DNA from: AG-12 sp027339635
Lineage (GTDB): Bacteria; Chloroflexota; Dormibacteria; Aeolococcales; Bog-877
Reading direction: 5' to 3'
Assembly (NCBI GenBank): GCA_027339635.1
Contig: DAHWNZ010000017.1
Span: 1 to 40,142 of the forward strand
Length of the DNA stretch: 40,142 bases
Shown here: positions 15,098 through 23,893 of the stretch, in pieces
How the letters are laid out: every line of letters begins with the position of its first letter
How positions within the stretch are numbered: position 1 is the stretch's first letter
Program-made: the position numbers and the translations under genes
Notes under the pieces: generated by a model
The model's input: the letters and a program-made list of their open reading frames with translations, nothing else
The model's database searches: none
What the model was told of the DNA's origin: nothing

Positions 15098-17716
15098 TCA
15101 GGGTGCGAGGGCGTGGCGCAAGAGTGCCTCGCGCCGCACCGCCTCCTCCAGCCGGCTGCGCTCCCGTTCCACGACCTCCTCCGGGGCGCTGGTCGCGAAC
15201 GGGCCGGCCAGATGGGCCTCAAGGCGGGTGCGCAGTTTGCGCACCTGCTCCAGATCGCGCTCCATGCGACCGCGGATCTGGGGGCTCTCCAGGATAGCGG
15301 CCCCGGTCAGGCGCACCGTCGTGCCCCCGACAACCAGGGGGGCCATGGCCTCGAGGGTGTCAGCGGGAGCCTCCTCCCAGGTGACCGGAACCATCGTCCC
15401 GAGATGGTCGCGGATCGCGGCGACCATCTCGGGATCGTCGCTGGTGGAGATACCGATGGGGATCCTGGGCGCGTTGCGACCAAACCTGACGCCTAAGTCC
15501 TGGAGCCAGCTGCGCAACTCCGCCGTCAGCTGCTGGAAGCCTCTCATCCCCTCCTCCGCCGCCGGGTCGAGCCAAGCAGGCTCGGCTTCCGGCCAATTGG
15601 CCAGATCCAGGGTGTCGGGCTGACCCTCGAACTGATCCGCCAGCGCGTCCGTGACGAAGGGCATGATCGGGTGCAGGAGTTCCAGAGTCCTGAGCAGCGC
15701 GGTCCGGGTGGTCCAGAGGGCCGCCGGATCCCACTCCGCCAGGCGATCCTTCACCAGCTCCAAGTACCAGTCCGCGAGCTCGCGCCAGGCGAACTGGTAT
15801 ATGCCGTCGATGGCCGCCCCGAGCTCCAGATCCTCCATCGCCGCCGTGACCGTGTCGGTCAGCCGCGCCAGCCGGGACAGGATCCAGCGGTCGGCCAGGG
15901 TTAGCTCCTCCCGGGCGGACTCGCCCGCTCCTGGAATCCGGCCTTCACCCTGCGGGAAATGGACGTGCTGCAGGAGCCGCACCATGTTCCACAACTTGTT
16001 GGCGAACTTCGCGTAGCCGTCCACCTTGCTCTCATCGAACTTGCAGTCCTGGGTACCCATGGCGACGGCGGCCCCCCAGGCACGCAGGGCATCGGCCCCG
16101 TAGCGATCCACCATGTCCAGAGGGTCGACCACGTTGCCCTTCGACTTGGACTGGCGCGCCCCGTCTGCACCCAGGATGGTGGCATGCAGGATCACGTCGT
16201 GAAACGGGATCTCTCCAGTGAACCGGAGCCCCATCATGATCATCCGGGTCACCCAGAGCCAGAGTATGTCGCGCCCGGTGCTGAGGACCGTGGTGGGGTA
16301 GAAGCGGGCCAGCTCCTGCGTCTCCTCGGGCCAGCCCAGGATGGCGAACGGCCAAAGGGCGCTGGAAAACCAGGTGTCGAGGACATCCGGGTCGGCCTGC
16401 AGGTTGGTGTCACCACACTCAGGGCAGCGGCTGGGCTCATCTATCCAGGCGAAGACGTGGTGGTTGGCGCAGGTTGAGACGGGTATGCGATGCCCCAACC
16501 AGATCTGCCGGCTGATGCACCAGTCCCGCAACCCCGCCACCCAGTCCAGGTACTGCCTCTTGAAGTGCTCGGGGTGGAGCACTATTTCGCCTTCGGCAAC
16601 CACCCGATGGGCGGGCGCCGCCAGCTCCGCGACCCTGACCCACCACTGCGGGGTGACCAGCGGCTCGATGACCGCCCCACATCGGTCGCAGTGTCCGACC
16701 TGGTGTACCAGGGGCGCCTCCCGTACCAGGGCTCCTGACTGGCGCAGCAGAGAGGCCGCCACCTCCCGGGCGGACTCGGCATCCAGCCCATCCAAGTCGG
16801 GCAACCCAGGCGCGATCATGCGCCCATCGAGGGAGATTACCGTCAGCACGGGGAGGTGATGGCGCTCACCGATCTCGAAGTCCTCCGCGCTGTGGCCGGG
16901 AGTGATCTTGAGCGCCCCGGTGCCCAGCTTGGGATCCACCGCCGGGTCTTCGATGACCGGGATCAAGCGCTTTGTCAAGGGCTCCTCCACGCTGGTCCCC
17001 ACCAGCGCCTGGAACCTCTGGTCCCCGGGTGGCACCGCCACGGCCACGTCGGCAAGGATGGTCTCCGGCCTGGTGGTGGCGACGACCAGCCCCTCGCCTC
17101 CACCCTCCCCCCGGTACCTGACGTGGTAGAAGACGTCCTGGTGCTCTCGGTACTCCACCTCCTCATCCGAGATGGCGCTCCGGCAGCGCGGGCACCAGTT
17201 GACGATTCGCGGCCCGCGGTAGATCAGGTTCTGGTCGAAGAGGTCCTTGAAGACCCGGCGTATCGCGCGCACATAGGCGGCGTCCAGAGTGAAGCGCTCA
17301 CGGCTCCAGTCGCAGGTCGCCCCCATGCGCTGCAGCTGCTCCAGAATCCGGCCCTGGTAGGTCCTGTACCAAGCGCTCACACGCTCCTGGAAGGCGTCTC
17401 GCCCAAGCTCCTCCTTGGTAGTCCCCTCCTGAGCCAGCTGTCGTTCGATGACGTTCTGAGTCGCAATTGCGGCGTGGTCGGTCCCCGGCACCCAGCAGAC
17501 CTCGAATCCCCGCATCCTGTGGTAGCGACAAAGAGAGTCCTGGATCACGGCGTTCAGCGCGTGCCCCATGTGCAGAACCCCGGTTATGTTCGGAGGTGGC
17601 AGGGCGATCGAGAATGAGGGCTTGGGGCTCGCCGGATCGGCCCTGCCGAGATGCAGCTGGGCCCATCGTCGGCGCCAGTGTTCCTCGATGGGAGCTGGTT
17701 CGAAGGCTGGCTTCAA
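15098..17716 (-). CDS. valS: Valyl-tRNA synthetase
   Basis: ValS charges tRNA-Val and edits misactivated threonine. The 872-residue class I enzyme shows PPPNITGVLHMGHAL (HIGH motif, residues about 40-54), the editing domain with VVATTRPETILADVAVAV, zinc-type Cys pairs (CPRCRS, CDRCG, CPECGD), LDTWFSSALWPFA, the KMSKS loop as RQSKSKGNVVDP, an anticodon-binding domain, and a C-terminal coiled arm (MERDLEQVRKLRTRLEAHL). The usual Lys-Met of KMSKS is Arg-Gln. The TTG at 17716 is the only start between it and the in-frame metE stop 15 bases upstream. Full length and intact. Confidence 0.95.
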   Translation of the reverse strand: MKPAFEPAPIEEHWRRRWAQLHLGRADPASPKPSFSIALPPPNITGVLHMGHALNAVIQDSLCRYHRMRGFEVCWVPGTDHAAIATQNVIERQLAQEGTTKEELGRDAFQERVSAWYRTYQGRILEQLQRMGATCDWSRERFTLDAAYVRAIRRVFKDLFDQNLIYRGPRIVNWCPRCRSAISDEEVEYREHQDVFYHVRYRGEGGGEGLVVATTRPETILADVAVAVPPGDQRFQALVGTSVEEPLTKRLIPVIEDPAVDPKLGTGALKITPGHSAEDFEIGERHHLPVLTVISLDGRMIAPGLPDLDGLDAESAREVAASLLRQSGALVREAPLVHQVGHCDRCGAVIEPLVTPQWWVRVAELAAPAHRVVAEGEIVLHPEHFKRQYLDWVAGLRDWCISRQIWLGHRIPVSTCANHHVFAWIDEPSRCPECGDTNLQADPDVLDTWFSSALWPFAILGWPEETQELARFYPTTVLSTGRDILWLWVTRMIMMGLRFTGEIPFHDVILHATILGADGARQSKSKGNVVDPLDMVDRYGADALRAWGAAVAMGTQDCKFDESKVDGYAKFANKLWNMVRLLQHVHFPQGEGRIPGAGESAREELTLADRWILSRLARLTDTVTAAMEDLELGAAIDGIYQFAWRELADWYLELVKDRLAEWDPAALWTTRTALLRTLELLHPIMPFVTDALADQFEGQPDTLDLANWPEAEPAWLDPAAEEGMRGFQQLTAELRSWLQDLGVRFGRNAPRIPIGISTSDDPEMVAAIRDHLGTMVPVTWEEAPADTLEAMAPLVVGGTTVRLTGAAILESPQIRGRMERDLEQVRKLRTRLEAHLAGPFATSAPEEVVERERSRLEEAVRREALLRHALAP

Positions 17717-17731
17717 GCGGCCGGCACCATC

Positions 17732-20089
17732 TCAGCGGGTGCTGGCGGGGATGGCGCCCATCTCGGCTGCGACCTCCCGCGCCGCCGCCACCATGTTGCG
17801 GAGGGCGGGCTCGACCTCCTGCCAAGCCCTGGTCTTCAGGCCGCAGTCCGGGTTTGCCCACAACTGCTCCAGGGGGATCGCCGACGCCGCCGCCCGCAAC
17901 CGGCCGGCCATCTCCTCCCGGCTCGGAACGACCGGGGAGTGGATGTCGTAGAGGCCAGGGCCGACGTCGTTGGGGTAGCCCACCTTGGCAAATGCCCTGA
18001 GCAGCTCCATGCCGGATCGTGCGGCCTCGATGAAGAGCGCATCGGCGTCGAGTTCGGCGATGGCGTCCATGATGTCCCCAAACTCCGAGTAGCACATGTG
18101 GGTATGGATCTGAACGTCCTCGCCTGCTCCCGCGGCGGCCAGCCGGAAGCTGTCGACCGCCCATCTCAGGTATGCCGCCTGCTCAGGTCGCCTGAGGGGC
18201 ATCGCCTCCCGAAGGGCCGGCTCATCTATCTGGATGATCCGGATCCCGGCCGACTCCAGATCGGACACCTCGTCCCGGAGCGCCATCGCGATCTGCCGAC
18301 AGGTCTCCTCGCGGGGCACGTCGTCGCGCGGGAACGACCATTGCAGGATGGTGACCGGGCCGGTGAGCATTCCCTTCACCGGCCGAGCGGTCAGGCTCTG
18401 GGCAAACTTGGCCCAGGAGACAGTCATCGCCCGGGGCCGTGAGACATCCCCGAAGATCAGAGGTGGCTTGGTGCAACGCGAGCCATAGGACTGAACCCAT
18501 CCCGCCTGGGTGGTGGCGATGCCATCCAACTGCTCTGCGAAATACTCGACCATGTCATTTCGCTCCGGCTCGCCGTGGACCAGGACATCCAGTCCCACCT
18601 CCTCCTGGAAGGAGATCACCCGACGTATCTCGGCCTCCAGCAGAGCCGTGTAGCCAGCCTGGTCGATCTCCCCGCTGCGCAGGCTGGCGCGGGCCCGCCG
18701 CAGCTCCGCTCGCTGGGGGAACGAGCCAATCGTGGTGGTGGGCAGCAGGGGGATATCCAATGCCCGCCGGGACCGGCTGCGCCGCTCGGCGGAGGTGCCG
18801 GGGCGCCTCAGGGCGGCCGGACCCAGCCCCGCCATCCTCTGGGCCACCGCGGGATCCTTCCTGAGCGGCGACGCGCGGCGGCGCCCCGAAACCTCTCGGA
18901 GGTGGTCCATGGCGACCTTCGCCTGGTCCGTGCCGCCACCTGCAGCTGCCAACTGCACCAGCTCTGTCAGCTTGTCCTCGGCGAAGGCCAGCCAGGAGCG
19001 GATATCCGGATCGAGCAGGTTCTCGTCCCGCACGCTCACTGGCACATACATGAGCGAGCAGGAGGGCGCCACTATCACCCGATCGGGACCGAGAGTGCTC
19101 ACCGCTCGCTCCAGACGACGCAGGGCCGGGTCCGGGTCGGTCGACCAGACGTTCCGTCCGTCAACCAGGCCGAGCGAGAGGGTGATCCCATCCGGGGCCA
19201 GATCCAGAGCTCTTGGCAGGTCGTCGCCTCCGCGCACCAGGTCCAGATGGATGGCGTCCACCGGCAGCATCAGGGCCGCCTGAAGGTTCGGCCCGAGACC
19301 GGCGAAGTAGGAGGCGACCATGATCTTGGGAGCCGGCTGCGATCTCCTGAGCAGGGCGTACGCATCCTCGACCGCCTCCAGAACGGCGACCGGGGCATCC
19401 TGCGCCAGGCAGGGCTCGTCCATCTGGACCCAGCTGGCGCCGGCGTCGGCCAAGCCATGGAGAAGCTGGGCGTATACCGGCAGCAGCCGGTCCAGAAGGG
19501 AAAGTGGGGAGAACCCGGGCTGGGATCCCTTGGCCAGGCACAGGTAGCTGACCGGGCCGAGCACCACAGGACGGGTCTCAATCCCAAATCCCTTGGCCTC
19601 TTTGAACTCATCGATCGGCTTGGTGCTCCGCAGGGCGAACTCCTGCCTCGGTTCCAGCTCGGGGACCAGGTAGTGGTAGTTGGTGTCGAACCACTTGGTC
19701 ATCTCCAGGGCTGCTACCTCGCCACCTTTGCCAGCGGTGCCGCGGGCCATTGCGAACATGAGGTCGAGGGGTTGGTCGGCCAGTCCCGAGAACCGCTCGG
19801 GGATGGCCCCGACCACCATGGACATGTCCAGGACGTGATCGTAGAGGGAGAAGTCACCGCTCGGGATCAGGTCGATCCCGGCTGTGCTCTGGGTGACCCA
19901 TCGCTCCCTGCGCAGCTCCTTGGCTCGCGCGAGGAGCTCTTCCGCGCCCAACTTGCCGTGCCAATACCCCTCCAGCATCCACTTCAGCTCACGACGTCGG
20001 CCGATGCGTGGATACCCGAGGTTGCTGGATTGGAGCCTTCGGCTCTCAGCTGTGGACATGGGCAAGTGAACATCCTGATGGCGGCCCAT
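17732..20089 (-). CDS. metE: Cobalamin-independent methionine synthase MetE
   Basis: MetE transfers a methyl group from methyltetrahydrofolate (polyglutamate) to homocysteine, using zinc. The 785-residue protein has both barrels. The N-terminal one begins NLGYPRIGRRRELKWMLEGYW; the catalytic one begins near LPTTTIGSFPQRAELRRARA. Zinc ligands are visible as HTHMCYSEF (His, Cys) and, near the end, NPDCGLKTR (Cys). The ATG at 20089 follows AAGGGG at good distance; GTG at 20098 and ATG at 20059 are alternatives. It sits between clpX and valS with no methionine-pathway neighbour. No SAM or cobalamin riboswitch fits in the 78-base gap before it. Confidence 0.95.
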   Translation of the reverse strand: MGRHQDVHLPMSTAESRRLQSSNLGYPRIGRRRELKWMLEGYWHGKLGAEELLARAKELRRERWVTQSTAGIDLIPSGDFSLYDHVLDMSMVVGAIPERFSGLADQPLDLMFAMARGTAGKGGEVAALEMTKWFDTNYHYLVPELEPRQEFALRSTKPIDEFKEAKGFGIETRPVVLGPVSYLCLAKGSQPGFSPLSLLDRLLPVYAQLLHGLADAGASWVQMDEPCLAQDAPVAVLEAVEDAYALLRRSQPAPKIMVASYFAGLGPNLQAALMLPVDAIHLDLVRGGDDLPRALDLAPDGITLSLGLVDGRNVWSTDPDPALRRLERAVSTLGPDRVIVAPSCSLMYVPVSVRDENLLDPDIRSWLAFAEDKLTELVQLAAAGGGTDQAKVAMDHLREVSGRRRASPLRKDPAVAQRMAGLGPAALRRPGTSAERRSRSRRALDIPLLPTTTIGSFPQRAELRRARASLRSGEIDQAGYTALLEAEIRRVISFQEEVGLDVLVHGEPERNDMVEYFAEQLDGIATTQAGWVQSYGSRCTKPPLIFGDVSRPRAMTVSWAKFAQSLTARPVKGMLTGPVTILQWSFPRDDVPREETCRQIAMALRDEVSDLESAGIRIIQIDEPALREAMPLRRPEQAAYLRWAVDSFRLAAAGAGEDVQIHTHMCYSEFGDIMDAIAELDADALFIEAARSGMELLRAFAKVGYPNDVGPGLYDIHSPVVPSREEMAGRLRAAASAIPLEQLWANPDCGLKTRAWQEVEPALRNMVAAAREVAAEMGAIPASTR

Positions 20090-20139
20090 CCCCGCCACCC
20101 CTTCCGGGCCGCGGCTGGACCATTGCTGCTGGGCTTTCC

Positions 20140-20145
20140 AGTCTA
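20140..20145 (-). promoter_or_regulatory. Possible -10 box for metE
   Basis: TAGACT on the minus strand lies in the short clpX-metE gap, about 50 bases before the metE start. The same hexamer precedes the MFS/kinase fusion gene. No -35 match is clear. Confidence 0.3.
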
Positions 20146-20176
20146 CCGACCGCCGCCTCTGATCGGTTGGGAACGC

Positions 20177-21436
20177 TCAGGCGCTGGCGGCTTGGGGCTC
20201 CTCGTCCTGGTAGAGGTCCGGCTCGGCAGACTCCAGAATCGCCTTCTCGGTGATGACGCAGCGCTTGATCTCCGGATGGGAGGGCACTTCGAACATGCTG
20301 CTCAGCAGCACCGACTCCAAGATGCTCTTCAGACCCCTGGCGCCCGTCCCCAGGGCCAACGCCTGAGAGGCTATGGCCCGGAGCGCGGCCTCCTCAAATA
20401 CCAGTTCCACCTCGTCCAACGAGAAGAACTTCTGATACTGCTTGACGAACGCGTTCTTGGGCTCGGTCAGGATCCTTGTGATGTCGTCCTCGTCCAGGCT
20501 CTGGAGGGCGACCACGATCGGAAGTCTGCCCACAAATTCGGGGATGAGGCCGTATCGCAGGAGGTCCTGAGCCTGCATCTGCTGCAGGATCTGGGTGCTC
20601 TCCTTGGTTCGCCGCCCGCCGGGCTCGCTGGAGAAGCCGATCGTGCGATGGCCCACCCGCTGTTCGATAAGCCGCTCCAGCCCCTCGAAGGCGCCTCCAC
20701 AGATGAACAGGATGTTGGCCGTGTTGATCTGGATGAAGTCCTGGTGGGGGTGCTTGCGGCCTCCCTGCGGGGGCACGTTGGCGACGGTCCCCTCGAGTAT
20801 CTTCAGCAGAGCCTGCTGGACCCCCTCTCCGGAGACGTCCCGGGTGATGGAGGGGTTGTCGGACTTCCTGGAGATCTTGTCGATTTCGTCTATATAGATG
20901 ATGCCGCGCTCGGCCCTCGCGATGTCAAAGTCCGCGGCCTGGATGAGCCGGAGCAGGATGTTCTCCACGTCCTCGCCCACGTAGCCGGCCTCCGTCAGCG
21001 AGGTCGCGTCCGCGATTGAGAACGGCACGTCCAGGATTTTGGCCAGTGTCTGGGCCAGCAGGGTCTTGCCGCAACCGGTCGGGCCGACCAGCAGCACGTT
21101 TGACTTCTGCAGTTCGACGTCGCCGGTCTGCTGGGCGCTGTTGATGCGCTTGTAGTGGTTGTAGACCGCCACCGAGAGGACCTTCTTGGCCTGGTCCTGC
21201 CCCACCACGTACTGGTTCAGGGAGTTCCATATGACCTGCGGATTGGGAACCACATTGGTCCTCGGCCGGCGCGCGGCCGGCCCCTTGGTCTCCTCCTCCA
21301 AGACCTCCTGGCAGAGCTCGATGCACTGGTCGCAGATGTAGACCCCCGGCCCGGCGATCAGCTTGCGCACCTGCTCCTGGCCCTTGTTGCAGAAGGAGCA
21401 GCGAGTGTGCCGACGGCGATCCTCACGCTCGGTCAT
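20177..21436 (-). CDS. clpX: ATP-dependent Clp protease ATP-binding subunit ClpX
   Basis: ClpX unfolds tagged proteins and feeds them to ClpP. The 419-residue protein has the N-terminal zinc domain (Cys13, Cys16, Cys35, Cys38 in CSFCNK and CDQCIELC), Walker A GPTGCGKTLLAQ, the pore loop GYVGED, Walker B IIYIDEIDK, the RKHPHQDF/IQINTANILFICGG region and the C-terminal small domain with GTGARGLKSILE. The ATG at 21436 is preceded by GGGAGGTGATG and overlaps the stop of a small zinc-ribbon gene by four bases. The order tig-clpP-clpX is the standard bacterial cluster, here with one extra gene. Confidence 0.97.
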   Translation of the reverse strand: MTEREDRRRHTRCSFCNKGQEQVRKLIAGPGVYICDQCIELCQEVLEEETKGPAARRPRTNVVPNPQVIWNSLNQYVVGQDQAKKVLSVAVYNHYKRINSAQQTGDVELQKSNVLLVGPTGCGKTLLAQTLAKILDVPFSIADATSLTEAGYVGEDVENILLRLIQAADFDIARAERGIIYIDEIDKISRKSDNPSITRDVSGEGVQQALLKILEGTVANVPPQGGRKHPHQDFIQINTANILFICGGAFEGLERLIEQRVGHRTIGFSSEPGGRRTKESTQILQQMQAQDLLRYGLIPEFVGRLPIVVALQSLDEDDITRILTEPKNAFVKQYQKFFSLDEVELVFEEAALRAIASQALALGTGARGLKSILESVLLSSMFEVPSHPEIKRCVITEKAILESAEPDLYQDEEPQAASA

Positions 21437-21660
21437 GCCGCATCACCTCCCTGACCCGGGCCGATCCTGCTCGCCGCCTCTCTCAGGCAGCGGCCGCAGA
21501 TCGCAACCTGACCACCATCCCGACCGGCCTGAACCGCGACCGCCATCGCCATCGCCCCGCAGAAGTCACAGCGGGAACCGATCCGGCGCATCATCTGGAG
21601 CACCACGCGGTTGCCCTGCCGTGGGCCGACTCTCCCGCCACGATCCCTGGGCTGTGTCAT
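21433..21660 (-). CDS. Small two-CxxC zinc-ribbon protein between clpP and clpX
   Basis: This 75-residue protein fills the clpP-clpX gap: it starts 11 bases after clpP and ends in an ATGA overlap with clpX. Its core has two Cys pairs (CDFCG and CGRC) separated by 20 residues. ClpX has the same arrangement with 18 residues between the pairs, and both end in a short helix after the second pair. The N-terminal 25 residues are basic. The start at 21660 has only a weak ribosome site; an ATG at 21594 would still keep the zinc core. I infer a zinc-binding role related to ClpX, for example competing for or modulating adaptor binding, but no named family was recognised. Confidence 0.65.
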   Translation of the reverse strand: MTQPRDRGGRVGPRQGNRVVLQMMRRIGSRCDFCGAMAMAVAVQAGRDGGQVAICGRCLREAASRIGPGQGGDAA

Positions 21661-21671
21661 CCGGAATCCCG

Positions 21672-22337
21672 TCAGCTGCTGGGCTGCCCCGCCTCTACTG
21701 GGGCGGGGGCCGCCTCGACCGCGTGCACCTTACCACCGCCCCCATCTCCGGCAGGGCGGTCCTTGGTGAGAATGTGATCGATCAGGCCGTACTCCAGGGC
21801 CTCGTCGGGGGACATGTAGAAGTCCCGGTCGGAGTCGCGGGTGATCTGCTCCACAGGCTTGCCAGTGTGGTGGGCCAGGATCTGGTCGATCGTGCGCCTG
21901 AGCCGCAGGATCTCCTGGGCCTGGATCTGGATGTCGGACGCCTGTCCCTGGAACCCACCGCTGGGCTGGTGCATCATGATGCGGGTGTTGGGGAGGCTGA
22001 AGCGTTGCCCGGCCTCACCGCCGGCCAGAAGGATGCACCCGAACGAGGCCGCGAGCCCCATGCAGAAGGTGCTCACCTTGGGCTTGATGTACTGCATGGT
22101 GTCGTAGATCGCAAGGCCTGCCGAGACCGATCCGCCCGGGCTGTTGATGTACAGGCTGATGTCCCGGTCGGGGTCCTCGCTCTCGAGGTACAGCATCTGG
22201 GCCATGGCCAGGTTGGCGATCTGGTCGTCGATGGCCGTGCCGATGAAGATGATCCGGTCCTTCAAAAGGCGGGAGTAGATGTCAAAGGCTCGCTCGCCCC
22301 TGGTGGTGGTCTCGACGACCATCGGAATGAGGGCCAT
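21672..22337 (-). CDS. clpP: ATP-dependent Clp protease proteolytic subunit ClpP
   Basis: ClpP is the serine peptidase chamber of ClpXP. The 221-residue protein starts MALIPMVVETTTRGERAFDI and contains RIIFIGTAIDD, the LYINSPGGSVSAGLAIYDTM loop, the catalytic Ser in GLAASFGCILLAGG, the His in MMHQPSGGFQG and the Asp in DSDRDFYMSPDEALEYGLID. The usual SMG after the Ser neighbourhood is SFG here. The ATG at 22337 has AGGAGGA four bases upstream; the longer frame to 22634 runs into tig and is not used. A tail of about 25 Ala/Pro/Gly-rich residues follows the core. Confidence 0.96.
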   Translation of the reverse strand: MALIPMVVETTTRGERAFDIYSRLLKDRIIFIGTAIDDQIANLAMAQMLYLESEDPDRDISLYINSPGGSVSAGLAIYDTMQYIKPKVSTFCMGLAASFGCILLAGGEAGQRFSLPNTRIMMHQPSGGFQGQASDIQIQAQEILRLRRTIDQILAHHTGKPVEQITRDSDRDFYMSPDEALEYGLIDHILTKDRPAGDGGGGKVHAVEAAPAPVEAGQPSS

Positions 22338-22370
22338 TGTCTCCTCCTGGCTGTTGGCCGAACTCCTGAG

Positions 22371-22401
22371 CGGGCCCAAAATTGGCCCGAAGTCGAGTAT
22401 A
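22371..22401 (-). promoter_or_regulatory. clpP promoter (-10 box) and leader hairpin
   Basis: In the 79-base tig-clpP gap the minus strand has TATACT (22401-22396), a strong -10 box, followed by a hairpin CGGGCC-AATTTTG-GGCCCG (22389-22371) in the expected leader. This would let clpP be transcribed apart from tig. No HrcA (CIRCE) or CtsR-type operator was recognised. The hairpin has no T tract and is unlikely to be a terminator. Confidence 0.45.
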
Positions 22402-22416
22402 CCCGCGGTCGGGAAT

Positions 22417-23745
22417 TTAACTCCCGGAGTCGGCCGCGTCGGTCTCCTCGCCGCGGGCCAGCCGCAGCACCAGCTCACGGGCTCGGCTGAGCTCAAGCTC
22501 CCGCCGCAGCGCCTCCCGGACACGGTTGCGCGCCGCTTTCGCCGTCCCCTTGGGCAGGGCGCCGACCATGGCCCGGTCCAGTTCGGGAGCTTCGACCGAT
22601 ATGCCCTCGCGCTTGACGACCTCACCCAGGGCAAGATCCAGCCTCACGGCCTCCACCGCCGCCTGGCGGCGCTCACCGCGAAGCTGCTCCAGGCTCGATC
22701 CCTGCGCGGACAGCAGCGCGTCCAGGGTCACCCCAGCCTCCCTCAGCCTGCGGTCCAGGTCGCGGATCTGGTGGTCGATCTCGGCCTGGATCATCGACTC
22801 AGGCACCTCGGCCTTGGTCATTCCGATCAGGGCCTCCAGGGCGGCTGACGCCTGGGCCCGCTCCGCCTCCTCGAGAAGGTCGGCGGCGATCTGCTCCCTG
22901 ATGAAGCCGCGCAACTCCTCCAGAGTCTCCCCCTGCCCAGCTATGGCGGCGAGATTATCGTCCAAAGCGGGCAGCTCCTTGGCCTGCACCCTGGTCACCA
23001 CCGCGGTTATCGTGACCAGCTCGCCTCGCAGCTCCTCTCTCGCGTACTCCTCGGGCAAGGTGAGAGAGATCTCCACCGGATCCCCCCCCGCCACCGCCCC
23101 CAGGAGCTGGTCGGCCATCCCCGGAAGCAACTCGCCGCGCTCCAGATCCAGGGTCTGCTCCTGCTCGGGGGTGCCCACCACCTCACCGTTGTGGAGCATG
23201 GTGAGCCGCGCGGTGACCACGTCCCCCGCCTCGACCGGCCTATCCCCGGCGTCGGTGAGCTGGGCGTAACGCTGCCGCAGCGCCGTGAGCGTGCTCTCCA
23301 CATCCTCTTCGGGGACATCCTTGTGCTCAAGCGGGACCCGTATCGACCGGTAGTCCCCAAGCTGCACCTCCGGCCTGACCCCGACCGTCACGACGAATCG
23401 GAAGGCCTCGCCGCGTTGCAGTTCTGACTGGGAGATCTGCGGCTGCGCCACCGGTTCGAGCTCGACCTGACGGATGGCTCTCTCGTAGAGCTCGGGCAGG
23501 ATTATGTCGACGGCCTCCTGTTGCACCGCGGGCCATCCAACCGCCCGCTCCACGACCGCGGCAGGGGCCTTTCCGGGACGGAATCCGGGCAGGCGCACCT
23601 GCCCGGCCAGCTGGGTCAGGGCCCGGCCCACCCCCCGCTCCACCTCGTCAGGAGGCGCCACCACCGTGAGCTTGGCCTCGGATCCTGGCAGGCGCTCGAC
23701 CTCCACCTCCAGAGCTGAAGGGGCGTCCGTGGTGCTTGGAGTCAT
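22417..23745 (-). CDS. tig: Trigger factor (ribosome-associated chaperone)
   Basis: Trigger factor sits at the ribosome tunnel exit and helps nascent chains fold. The 442-residue protein has the ribosome-binding domain with the signature GFRPGKAP (near residues 54-61), a central FKBP-like domain (VEAGDVVTARLTML to LVTITAVVTRVQAKELPAL) and a helical C-terminal domain (ETLEELRGFIREQIAADLLEEAERAQ given here in part: FIREQIAADLLEEAERAQ). The ATG at 23745 has GAAGGA upstream. It lies 23 bases after the tRNA-Leu gene on the same strand and heads the tig-clpP-clpX cluster. Confidence 0.95.
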   Translation of the reverse strand: MTPSTTDAPSALEVEVERLPGSEAKLTVVAPPDEVERGVGRALTQLAGQVRLPGFRPGKAPAAVVERAVGWPAVQQEAVDIILPELYERAIRQVELEPVAQPQISQSELQRGEAFRFVVTVGVRPEVQLGDYRSIRVPLEHKDVPEEDVESTLTALRQRYAQLTDAGDRPVEAGDVVTARLTMLHNGEVVGTPEQEQTLDLERGELLPGMADQLLGAVAGGDPVEISLTLPEEYAREELRGELVTITAVVTRVQAKELPALDDNLAAIAGQGETLEELRGFIREQIAADLLEEAERAQASAALEALIGMTKAEVPESMIQAEIDHQIRDLDRRLREAGVTLDALLSAQGSSLEQLRGERRQAAVEAVRLDLALGEVVKREGISVEAPELDRAMVGALPKGTAKAARNRVREALRRELELSRARELVLRLARGEETDAADSGS

Positions 23746-23768
23746 GGTCCTTCTCTACCTCATGCTTG

Positions 23769-23853
23769 TGGTGCGCGGACCGAGGGTCGAACTCGGACGG
23801 GTTGCCCCACGGGGTTCTAAGCCCCGCGCGTCTGCCAGTTCCGCCATCCGCGC
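23769..23853 (-). tRNA. tRNA-Leu (anticodon TAG)
   Basis: On the minus strand GCGCGGA pairs with TCCGCGC to form the acceptor stem, followed by an encoded ACCA end. The anticodon arm is CGGGG-CTTAGAA-CCCCG, giving anticodon TAG (reads CUN/CUA). A long variable arm (TGGGGCAACCCG), as expected for leucine, precedes the T arm CCGAG-TTCGACC-CTCGG. It is probably co-transcribed with tig downstream. Confidence 0.95.
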
Positions 23854-23887
23854 CGACCGCCTGTGGCTGCGCCGGAGCGCGCGCCCG

Positions 23888-23893
23888 AGTATA
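23888..23893 (-). promoter_or_regulatory. -10 box for tRNA-Leu (and perhaps tig)
   Basis: TATACT on the minus strand lies 34 bases before the tRNA 5' end. The same hexamer precedes clpP. No -35 element matches well. Confidence 0.45.

Noticed and set aside
20099..20176. Riboswitch before metE
   Set aside because: The gap is only 78 bases and shows neither SAM nor cobalamin riboswitch landmarks.
18575..21019. 814-codon open frame on the plus strand
   Set aside because: It lies antisense to metE and clpX, which are certain genes; long antisense frames are expected in GC-rich DNA.
22371..22389. Terminator between tig and clpP
   Set aside because: The hairpin is GC-rich but has no T tract after it on the minus strand and lies after a -10 box, so it is more likely a leader element.
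21672..22634. Longer ClpP start at 22634
   Set aside because: The extra 99 residues overlap tig out of frame and are not ClpP-like; ATG at 22337 has a strong ribosome site.
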